DNA of 64,000 nt. Source: Trichuris trichiura. Lineage: Eukaryota > Nematoda > Enoplea > Trichinellida > Trichuridae. The DNA is taken from assembly GCA_037903355.1 (NCBI GenBank), contig JBAJFE010000026.1:4836001-4900000 (forward strand), read 5' to 3'. Below are positions 25,201-37,200 of the stretch, one piece after another. The position numbers were made by a program, and so were the translations under genes. The notes below the pieces were generated by a model. It saw only the letters and a list, made by a program, of their open reading frames with translations, was not told where the DNA came from and did no database searches. Positions within the stretch are counted from its first letter, which is position 1, and each line of letters starts with the position of its first letter.

Positions 25201-28200
25201 TCTTTTGAAAATTGATTTCTTAATTAATCTATTTTCCTGTTTGAACTTGTATCGCCATCTTAAAACCGTCAATTTGTCCTGGCTGTTGTCAAATTTCTCC
25301 AACTAATTTTTGTTGGTTCGGCGCTGATGGTTGGTTACGCTCTGCACCGAAAGCATCGCCTAGTAAAAGACCGTAAGAAAGAGTATCATTCCGTAGCTGT
25401 AATGAAATGGATAATTACAGAATATTTGACTTTTAAACAGGACAAAACCCGTATAAAAAGTATAGAAATTATTCGACCCTGTTAAAAGTAACATATTCTC
25501 AGTCGCTTAGTAGAATTAAGAAAATAAACATAAATTACTTACCCACTAACAGTAAATGAGTAAGTAAAAATTTAGTAAGAATAACTAAATAATTTATATA
25601 TTTGTTCTTTGGCTATCCATTTCAATTCATTTATTTGTCTACTTTCGAAAGACTGGGTGTCTTTTAACAGGCTTTGGTTGTTTCATAGTTGTTCCTCTGG
25701 TTCACGGGTTTGGCCTGTTGGATGTATCTGTAAGTAAACTTCAAAGTGCCCTACCAACGAATGGATGAGCAAATTGTAAGAGAAAGTACAGAACAATGTG
25801 GATACCGTACGTTTCGGAACTGCTCGTGTTCCGTCGTCAGCTGCTCTGCTCCCCAACACTGCTGACGACGGAACACGAGCAGTTCCGAAACGTACGGTAT
25901 CCAAATTGTTCTGTATTTTCTCTTACAATTTGCTCATCCATTCGTTGGTAGGGCACTTTGAAGTTTACTTACAGATACATCCAACAGGCCAAACCCGTGA
26001 ACTAGAGGAACAACTATATTTGTCCACTTATTTATTTTTTGATTTTTCACTCTTACTGATTTCCATAAGGTTTCGCAGGCGGTCTGAAAATACTTTCTTA
26101 ATCAATGATGGCTTTTCTGCTTAAACTCATGTCTCTCATTTGCATACTGTTTGTTCATTCTGCTTCTTATGAATCTTGACTTCACATTGTCGTGGACTGA
26201 AAACGAACAAGTACAATTCAGTATATTCAATGGAAACTATTTTTAAAAACCTTTTACAGAAAATTAAAACTAAAAGTTGGAACAATTAACCCTTATGAAC
26301 GTTAGCCATTAATCCAGTAAGTTATAGTGAAGATAAACCAGCGGAAGCTTACAACCGTTCAAGCGGCAGTCAATGCTACTGGGCTTGCTAGCGCTCAACT
26401 GCTCCGTGGTCTGTTGCTTTTCTAAACACGATATGCTTAGAATACAACTAGCAGGCTAAACTGAAAATCGGCGAAATCCACTTGAGGTTAAGTATCCCAG
26501 AGCATAGTCAAAGAGAACGGTAGTAGGACGCTGTGAGTACGTTCCCAGGTCAAAAAGGCTTGCGGAACGGGAGCAATGGATCTATGAAGAAATAACACTA
26601 GCGATAAGAACACCGTTTATTTTTGTTTATCGGTACACGGAAGGAACAAGTACAAGCTAGGAAAGGTAAGAAATTTCAACTTGCAAAAGAGCTCATTCTC
26701 GTATTCAATAATCAATTGGTTCTATGCACCCATTTTTATACTAACTTCATTTTCTGCCCTGGTAATTTCAACTTCGCTGTCCAGTTGAGGAAAGTCCAGT
26801 TTGTTAGTGAATGCGTTATGTTTGCTAAAAGCACAATGCTGTACTTGTTGCTACAGTCTTTTTGTTAATAGTGGGTCAGAAAGAAACCGGAAGAAATATG
26901 AGCTCTAGAAACTACTCTTACAGTAACGTAAAAACGCTTCGAAAGAGCAAGAACACTGCGCTATCAGCAACAAGGTCGCGGTATAGTCGTAACCATGAGC
27001 AACAGATATAATTGGAAGTATCCAATTTTTACCAGAAAGCGCAAGTAGGATAATGCAACTTCTGAAGCATTCACTTTATTCCAGAAACCGAACCATTTTA
27101 TCTGCTTATTTTTCTAGAAACCAAAGAATCTCCACTAATTTTTGTCAAAGCGATTAACAAAAGTTCGGAGCATCACTTTTGTGCCGCAACTACTCTTTTA
27201 TAGACTTTTAAAGAACAGAATTTCTTCCTAGAACGTGCTCTTGCTTCGAGAAACACTAATGGCGGAACTATGCCTCTATTTACTCATGGAAAATGAAGAC
27301 TTCACGACACTGCATACAGGCCAAATTTTCTCTGATGAGGAATACGTAAACACTTCCAAGAATTCAATACCTTGCTTCTTCCATTAACATTAGTTCTATA
27401 TTACTCTTACCCCTAAATTGTATGCCTCTGTAAAAAGGAGACGCTAATAAGATCAAAACAATGACGTCTGTTAGCAGTGATGTCGAACAATCAGTAGCGT
27501 CAGGATCACTCAGTTTAGGTGACTGGAATGGCCACTGGGCGTACGAACATGCATTCTCCACTCGCTAAAAGAAAAGCACCCGGAAAGAGGACTATTCCTG
27601 AACTCTACTGAAGTTCTAATATTAACGTGAAAGCTAGATTCGCAATTACTCATGGCCCGCTCCTGGAACACTGACAACATAATGAAGTCTTTTTATAATG
27701 CTGCATAAACTTTTTTCAGCAAGATGCTTTGTAGTAAACAAGTGCTCATATGACCACGATGGTCACGAGGGAAATTACGGGGCTGGCCGTGTCAAAGCCG
27801 ACCAATGGTTTTATTGTTTTACACTTCCACAATTAGGGCAGCCCATGATAAACAGAGAAGTATGTCGAACACGGGGTGTTTTCTATTCAGAGGAAAGATA
27901 TATAAAGGATGGACTGGTCGTGACGGGGGTTGATACTGCGTTTGTGTCGAGATTCTGCTTCTCTCTCTCTCTTTCTCTGCTTAAGAAACGCTGTGCGACT
28001 TTTTACTACCGCTAACACGGCGTTCCCATTTATGTCCCACATTCCTTGTGCCCAATCCAATCGACTGCTGCTGAAAATCGCGCGTACTTCCATTTAGTAA
28101 CTCTTACTAATAATATTTATTTTTGGTACACAATAGAACAATGTTCAGCGCACGATCGGGTATTCAAAATATGTATGCAGGCGAAATGGCGCAAAAGGAA

Positions 28201-31200
28201 TTGAATTTTTTCTTCGAAACAGTCTGTTCTGAGTATGCGTTCTCAAATTTACACAAAGTGCACTACCTACGTAATCGCCATAAGCCTATTTCAACACGAA
28301 ATACTAGCCTGTTTAAGGCAATACTTTAAAGAATGATCACCGTCAAGAGAGAGAGAGAGAGAGAGAAAGACAGCAGTAAGCACAGAAGAAAGACTGGAAG
28401 CCATCCAGGAAAACTAGAAACCTAATACGACTGACGAATGAAGCGAATAATACCTACCTGCCCATTCGCACTGGTTACACTCCCTTGCAAGCAAATAAGA
28501 TTATTGTTAACAATTTCCAAGAAGCTATTCCTGACCTGAAAATCTATGGATTGTTTGTACAACTTCGTTTTCGAAACAACTGTAGACCCATGCACGTGAC
28601 ACAATCTGAATGCTTCGCGAAAATGAAATTAATCTGTAGTACGCATCTACTATCATAATGCGCAAGCGAGCTTGCCGCAGGAAAACCTAGTTTTCCTTGC
28701 ACGCTGTACACTGATGCATTGAACTTAGGTTTCTGAACGCCATAAAAAACTAATAAGGAGCAACTAAGTATCGGACTAGCACTGCAGATGCGGACAACAG
28801 CTTTCATCCTCAAAAGTTCAACAACAATTGAAACGCACAAAAGCCCAAGAGACAACTGTAGGTTCTAGATGGCGATTAGTGCCTTCGCCTCAGGCTTGTT
28901 TCACAACGAAAGCTCGCATTATTCTTTTAAAAACTCATTGCTGAAGCCAAGATGACACGCCCGATGTCTACATCCACATGGACTGCACTAGACCAAATGG
29001 ATTGTCAAAACGAATACTCCTGTCAGCCAAACACGCAAACGACCTTGAGCTAGATGCGAAAGTTGTACGTTGTCCATGCCCTTCACTGACAGAACTTTCT
29101 ATTTGTTGAACAAAAACTTATTGGCCTTTTACGGGCGCACTGTGACAGCTGACGTACCTTAACGATTTAGTGCATAGTAAACGTTCGTAAAGTTTATCAA
29201 AGCGAAATACCCTCCGGATGCAACGAGGAAATGTTTATTAGATTTTAGCCCGAATGAACTATTGAACTTCCTGGGATAAAAGCGAAGTCAGGAAGGTAAA
29301 GATTGCATTCGTAGACACTTAATTACATGCTAATTAAACTGTTAAATTTAACTGGTTGGTTCAGGCACGCTGTCATCGATACCAAGTACAAACCATTTCC
29401 CAAATGATTATCACCGAAATCGATCAATCGCCGAAACGTAGTAGGCATAATCCTCTCGCGTATAAACCGCAGTAAGTAAACATAACAGAGAAATGGGCAA
29501 AATAAGCACTCACTGCTTTTGGTTAAAACTCCTGGTGGCGGTACAGCAACTTTCAAGGCCAAACCGAATGCCCCTGGAAAGCTGTTGCTGTCACGAATGA
29601 TGAAAGCACCTGGTTGTTTGTCCTTCAGCACAGATATGGCTGAAATAGAAATAAGCGACGATGGCAAAACAGAAAACGCTGCTCACCTTCTTCTCTAGAA
29701 ATGGACGGTTTGTACCAGAACTTCGATGTATCCTTGACAAAAACAGGGTGATGGTGCACCACTTCCATTGGTTCTACAATGGAAAGGCAAAGCTGAAGCG
29801 GCTGAACGAAGCTTCCTATTAATACTTAAAACAAAATCCTTCCCGCAAGGAACTGCTCGTGGGAAAGACAAGAAATTAAAATCCAAATGACACTGAACGG
29901 ATCCTGGAAGTGGATCGAGAGGAATAGATTAGGCTAATAAGCTAATGGAATCCACTGTGTGCAAAAAGATAGCTCTAGCAAAGAGTCACAAGAGTTAAGT
30001 CATATCAAATTTCATCGATCGCCTTCGGCAAGAAGGAATAGCCATATATTATTTTGACAATGAAGGAAAGTCAAAAATTGAATAGGAATGCAGCGTGCCA
30101 GATTGTCAGCTAACACAAGAACCTTGAGCCAAGTGAATACGCCTGCCAAATGGGCTACAGCAATTCAGGCCAACAACTGACGTGGCAAAGTCCGGCACGT
30201 CGATGGGTTTGAAGCAAATGAACTGCTGAGTACGTCTACCACGATAGGAGAATGCGATTACGTAGAAAATTGGGGAAAGACCGAACGTGTCAATCGAATC
30301 GTTACGAAGATGCTGACTGAATCGAAGTGAAGCACAATGCAATCTTAGTTTGAAACGGTCAACCTGATTGGCCAACTATTACAACCGCCTGTCAAAGGAG
30401 TAGAAACTTTCGCAGACAAGCCAGAATGGCACTCACCAGAATGGTTGACATCGCAGTTCAAGTCGACCCCCGGAGGCGGAGAATGCAGCTTGACGTAAAA
30501 GTTAACCCTGTCAATGGAAACGCTATCCATAGCTCACCAGTAGGTCCAGCTTCCGCTTAGTAGCAGCTCAATGAAATTGGTAGCGACTAGTTAACTGGGG
30601 CTAAAAGCGCTGAAGTTGGACAAAAGAGAAAGAACCGACTTTGCTGCCTATACACCGCCTTGACTCGTCTCGCGAGTTACCTCCTTGCCCTCAGAGGTTT
30701 GACTGAACGACGAAGCACACAAGTCGTGAAGAAGATGGAGAAGTGTTAGCCGACCAGCTAATTTGCTGGCATATGTTTCGTACGCTATGAAACGCGGCTT
30801 GGCGGGAGGCAGCTGCTTGCCTCCGTCAGAGCCGACAGTGGCATAGCAACTCACTGAAACATCCCAATTTTGGGTTTCCAAGCATGATCACTTACCTAAC
30901 AGCGACGTGAGGCTTGAGCGAACAGAATGAGCATAGTAGTGACTGGCTGGAGACTGGCTTCTAATGGAACCTGAACGAACACATCCAGGTCCAACTCTAT
31001 TTGCTATTCTGTTCTGGGATACGTCTGCACCCCCTGCGTCTGAATATAATAGAGGATGATAGGGCAGCGGGGTTTCTGTGCGGCGCAAAGGAAATGATGG
31101 CGTCTCCGGGCGCATCTGTAGCAAACGGCATTTTGGAAAGAAGTAAAAAAATTATAGTAACCTTATTTGGCCTGGAGCAATGATTTGAAGGACTGGCAGA

Positions 31201-34200
31201 GCTTCTCGAAAGATTATTTCCTAAACAATAAGACTAAAGCTGTACAGCCGCCATGCTGCACCTACTGTCGTTCAGTTGCCTGCTCAAAATTTCTTGTTCT
31301 TCGAGACGCGTATCGTCGACCACTGGGCTCAGCAACAACTGCAGAAAAGTTGCGGACATCAATCGTTTGACACTAAACAAACAAGTTTCCACCTACCTGC
31401 GCACTAAGGGGCTTCGACTTTTTCAGAATAGACTTCGGAGATGCTAGTGACTTTGGAGTCGAAGTACCCACATTTTGAAGTTCCATTGTCCGAAGATATC
31501 TATTGCTGTTGTTAATGCCATTCTCCAGGAGGTTTGCAGTAGGGTAGTCGACGGGCGACAGCACCGTCCTAGCATCATTGACATAAAGTGGGCTCAAATT
31601 AGGTGACTCCACTTCCGCCGGTTTTGCTTCCATCTTACAGAAGTTCCTATCATTCCCCGTCGGAATGGAAATTTTTGACACAACAGCGTAGAGGGAACGA
31701 TCATCGTCGCCAGATGCTCCAGACTTAGAACCAATCCCTTCTACAGTATAGTCGCTTTCCTGCCTATTGTGCCTTGCAACACGGTCTTCGTGAACCTGTT
31801 TCAACTCTTCCAAAAGCAAACGTTCTTGTTCACGCCTTTTTTTCAAATGTGGATCCGTCAGCTGTTGGCGTAGCTTCAATTTTTGCATTTGCTTGTCCAG
31901 CCATGAGTCTGCATTTGTCGCACTGCTGACTGACCAATCGGAGGGTAAGCTGCCATACACAGAACCGCTGCTCTGATCCCGCTGATCCGCCATGTAAAAG
32001 CGATGTTCAAAAGTGTTCTGAAGTAGGTGATCGTCCTCAGCTACCGTGTAATGTGTAGGACTACGCATTTCACTTTCAGTAGGTGAAAAGATTCGCTGAG
32101 CACTACAAGAGAAATAAATATTCTTAGTGTCGGTTGCAGTCTCAACTGGTTTAGCCATTTCAACCTGCACCACCTTATAACTTATTTCTAACATTTAAGA
32201 ACATAGCCACATGCAACTAATGGCAGAGTTTGTCTCATAGTTAGTCAAGCAAAAGATTCCTAGCGCAACTGCACGATTCTACGCAACATTCATGATCCAA
32301 GGACCAGACCTATAGGTCCGTGTCAATAAGTATGTCCAAGATAGCGTAAATGTTAAGGAAAGCTGTACAGTTAATTTCTTAAAGACCTAAGGAGCAAGGC
32401 TCTTGGCAGTGCAACGGATTAGCTAACAAAGCTAGGGGTCCAACAGCAGGTTACGCACTTGGAATTTTAAATTCTTTTCCTACGAAGACGAAGTCAACTA
32501 GGCTGAACTATGCCCCCTGGATAAACAGCTGTGCTGCATGACTGCCTGTTAACTATTCTATCCATAGCCCAGTGAACAGCACAAAGTTTAGCTGAGAATG
32601 CCACAACAGCACATGAACCATGCAATGCGAATGAACATACCGGACCATGAAAGTGAATACTCATTACTATTAATATTACGTAAAGACAGTTCACCTTTAG
32701 CCAATCAATCACCTCAAAGCCTGCTATTGTTTGCACGGCTGCGAAACATGCCAAGCACACGAATTTGGTGAGTAGCTACTCAATAGGAACAAACGCAACC
32801 ACATCACCAAGGTTTCAGCTATCGTTGCAACAGTTAATACGCTGCACATTTGCGATAAAGCAGTTCGAGCCGCCACGCTAAAGACGCAATGTCCAGTTTA
32901 CTTGTGAATATGAGCTTTCTGTCCAGTTGGGAATTAGAAAAATCACGTCAACAATACGAACGTTTCCGGCTCATTTGCTACTTGAAACAAAAGCAGCAGC
33001 TCAATGCAATCGCTGCAGGTGCTAGTGAGTCACATAGCGCAACAGCGCCCACTCAAGTTAAACAGCAGCCATGATGCCAATAGAAGCAATTGCTGCCTAA
33101 GTTGTCTATGGCCTATCTTTGCGGTGCAATTTACATTGCACCGCTGAGCAGTACAGCAGCAGTCGCAGCAGCAGCAGCACCAGCAGAGAAACGCGGTTCA
33201 GACTGTTGATGAAATCTCTTTCAATGCTACTTACTGCCACGTGTCGCGCTGGTAGTCGTTTCTGGAACGCACGGATGGTTTTTTTGAAACTGAACAGCGC
33301 TTTTACTAAAGTTAGTGGCACATTTGAAAATCGATCATTTCTGCTAACTTGCCTACCAACTAAAGAGAGTGCGTAATGTGCACTGGTACGCTACAGTTGA
33401 TAATTTGTTCCTGCCAGAATGTTGGTACCGAGAATAATCGCTCAACATTATGAAGTTGGAAATTTAAACAGTTAGAAGGCGGAAATTTCGTTAGTAGAGC
33501 AAAGGCTTTGCTGGTACATGAATGCACGTTGCCTGCTACGTCTGCACTAGCAACACCCAATAGAAAATTCATTACGTTCAGTTTGCGTCTCCTTGCCGTG
33601 AAGGCCCTATTAAATGTTCTATGCACTTTCATTCCGCGTACCGAAAGCATGTTTCTACACTCGTTTTCCTGGGTCGTCACAACTTTATTCAAGTGACCAC
33701 ATGGTGAACGTTTTTTAAGCCAAAGTGGTAATGTTTATTGAACATCTTTTATGCAAACATGTGGAAGACCAGGTGGTGACTGTGAAATCATTGACTGGGA
33801 CAAAAGATTTTGCCTGTCTCTAGGAGCTCAGCGGATGACAAGTATTCAAGAATGAAGAACGAAAGACAGGATGTCTTTTAACAGGCTTGAATTGTTTCAT
33901 TGTAGATCTTCAGATTCACGGGTTTGGCTTGTTGTATGTATCTGTAAGTAAACTTCAAATTTGCTCAATCATTGCTCATCCATCCGTTGGTAGGGCATTT
34001 TGAAGTTTACTTACAGATACATCCAACAGGCCGAACCTGTGAATCTGAAGATCTACTATGAAATGAAGAACGAATTCATATGTACAATCGGAAAATAAAA
34101 GCGGAGTTATAGTGACATAGTACTCCATGCTGCCCATGAACATCAGCTTTAGTGGCAGGTTTGATGGACTTTTGCCCATGTACATACTTGGGATGTTCGA

Positions 34201-37200
34201 AAAGCTAACGGAAGAGCAGAGCAGTTTTTAATGGAAGGCTAACCGACGAGGCAAAATATGTTTAATCTTATCTGAGTTGTCTTTCGACTTGTACGGAAAA
34301 CGTAACACTATCCAATTCCTTACCCACGTGGAGCACGATGGGCTTAACCTAATCCTTTTTCTCGCAGTATGCGAAAGTTTCATTTTGTGAACAGAGCATA
34401 TAATACATTTATGAACTCAGCTGAATTATAATGGAAGAAGATTATACAGGCATTGCAGCAGGATTATGGAAGTAGTTGTCGATCCAAGTCGGTCATTTAT
34501 GAAAGGACAAAGTTTTCAAGCAGGGTAGCGAGGGCGTCAAAGCCAAAAGCGAGGCTATCCACTGCAGTAGACGAAAAAACGGTCTTCTGTTAGAAGCGTA
34601 CGGCAAGCAGGCAGTCGAATTACAATAGAAAGGATTGTTAATATATTTGGAATCTCATCCGATTCAGGATTTTCAATTATGCGCGAAACTCGTGCACTGC
34701 AGAAGCGTTCATCTCGTTGTGCTCCAGGAACGTTGCGCGATGAACGGCTGATTCGAAAGGCTAATCTTTATCAAGATCTTTTAGCCAAAAAAATTGAAAG
34801 GAACGAGTCTTGGGTTTTGATCGAATCGTCGGTACAGATGAAAAGTAGACTCACAAGTATGGGCTAGAGAAAAACATCTAACCATTGATCACCTAAGGGA
34901 TCAGTGGGGCCAGTGAAGTTTGAAGCAGAAAGGTCGGTGAAAACGGCTATCCATTCATGCTTTGGATCTTAGACGGAGTAATTTTTATTCTCTCGAAAAA
35001 ATAGTCACGGGAGGCTACTATAAAGCAATTTTGCAAAACTTAATAAAAAGATAATGAAAAAACTGGCCGGGAAATGGCAAGGAAGGTTGCATCGCGGAGT
35101 CTTACTCCGTCATGATAACACAGCAGCTGATTCGTCAAGGAATGGAAAATCGGTTTTTCGTGAACTTCGCTGGGAAGTTATTCGATATCTACCACGCAGA
35201 CTGGATCCCGCTTGGTCAGACATTTTCTCTTCCTAAAGCTAAAAGGGTTTTTGTAAGGAATCCCCTTTGAGTACATGGATGAGGTGAAACCCGCCGTGTC
35301 GATATGGTACAATAGGCTGCCTTCAGGATTCTACAAGAAAGGGTTGCAGAGTTGAAAGCACCGCTTTCAAAAGTGTGCAGAAATTCACAGAAGACACTAT
35401 CAGAAATAATTTCAATGCCATTGTAAAGAAAGTTTTTAATTGTATTTACTGTGAACTTTTCGATCAACCTTTATAAACGAACAGAGGATGGCTTATAATT
35501 TTCAGCTAGTCGTAGAAAGCTGGAAAGCTGCAGTACGCATGAAAATTTCATTGGAAATGTAGCAGCATTGCTGATACCATTCAGAAAAGCATTTTGCGCG
35601 AAGCTGTATAACATTGACAATCACGAGTTCAGCATGCGATTTTCATCGATTTCGTAACTGTTTCGTGCCCGTTTTAGCACAGCAGAGCGATCAGATATTT
35701 GAAAGCATACTGCTGAGGAACATCGACTGAAACTAAATAATTTTAAAATCAATGAATCTCCATTATCTGCGGTGTTAACACAAAAGACCTCATCTTCACC
35801 CAGGAGACTGGTTTAAAAGGCATAACAGAAACAAGTTACAGAATGCATTACCGGTGCTCTGCTTATTTCCGTTCTAAGTCCACGTGCAGATACAACTAAG
35901 AGCATAAACGAGTCACATCTTTTCCAAGATGAAGTTGCTGAACGTGTGGGCACCATATAGAGTTCATTATTGCACTTCCTTTCAGAATAGCTCACTTTAA
36001 ATTTCCCAGTTAACTTCCGCAGTCTTCAGCAAGCATCATGTACCCCCACTTTGAGGCTTGGAAAAATCAAATGAGGGCTATGCGGTAAGGGGACGCTGAT
36101 ATGTCACGGTAGATTCGTACAGGTTGCGACAAGTAAGGTCAGCTTTGCCCATCTCTGTAGTGACGTATATTGTTTCTTATTTAAAACTTCACGGCAAGGT
36201 ACTCCGGAAAGACTAGCGAAAGAGTGGAAGTGAGCAGAAAGACCAAGGAGGACGACGGGAATGAGCGGGGTGCACTAAGAAAATCTAAAGTGCAAAACGA
36301 GGTCATGGTCCAGAAAATGTTAGAAAACCTTGTTTGAGTAAAAATAAGTTCAGTAAAGACAAAAGAAATCTTACTGCGTTATTACTCGTATTCTATCAGA
36401 AGGGGGCATCTAAGGGAACCCTAAGGTGCTAAATTGGGGCTGTTTTGAAGACGTGGTTTCTTGGTACGGGACCGTATGCTTTCATAATGAAAAAAAATTT
36501 ATTACGGATAGATTCCCGTTTTTTATGTGTGAAAAAAACTCCGGAGCTTTCGAGTAAATCGAGACCCGTCTTCAGCAGTCCTAAATTATAAGTGTAACTT
36601 GTGGAAGTGAAAGCAGTCATCTATCGTTTCTGAAGATTTTAAAGCGGGTATTTTAAGGTCTTCCGTTGGTAGATTTCCGTCTTTGAGTCTGTCAGCGGTC
36701 CTTTTCTTCTTGATCCGTATAGGCTGTCGATTCGTGACTCCGTTGGGTTGTTTTACGAAACATTTTCTTCCATTGTTAATCAGTTTTCCATTTTGTATCC
36801 ATTTTTTTCTTATTTCTTTCTTTCCTTGCTCCATATATATTGCAATTTTTATCCGTTTGTATTTCACCCATTTAGTGAGCAGCAATTATACCGCGTCACA
36901 ATATTTGTCCAAATCTCGCTTACGTCCACTCCCCGATCGCGGTTGTAAGTTCTATTGTGTCTTATGTATAGTGCTTCCTTGATTCTTCTTAACCGTAAAT
37001 TGTTTTTGTAACATAAGACCTTTGGATGGAGCGGTTGAGTAATTCCGTCGCATGCTCCACTACAGCAGAGGCTTGTTTGGCTTTTTCCATTGTAATTTTT
37101 TGGGTTCCCGATTGGTCTGCCTCGCTGTGTGGTTAGATTGCTGCTACTGTTAAGTAAGGCCTTCGCATTATTGTAACTTGTGAGTTTTTTTTAAGTGTTC

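Larger units (their letters stand above)
22924..29513 (-). other. tns: 6.6-kb tensin intron inside the SH2 coding region
   Basis: It is defined by the GTGAGT donor at 29512-29513 and the AG at 22924-22925. It carries a solo ribozyme-like motif (24378-24405), a fold-back element (25645-26016), a CT tract (about 27959-27978) and a GA tract (about 28345-28366). No further SH2 exon is needed for phase, although the loop before VRHFLIE is a few residues shorter than in vertebrate tensins. Confidence 0.7.

Noticed and set aside
25683..26124. Mirror-image open frames on both strands starting [11 protein letters not shown]
   Set aside because: They are the two arms of an inverted repeat read in the same way; no conserved protein and no splice context.
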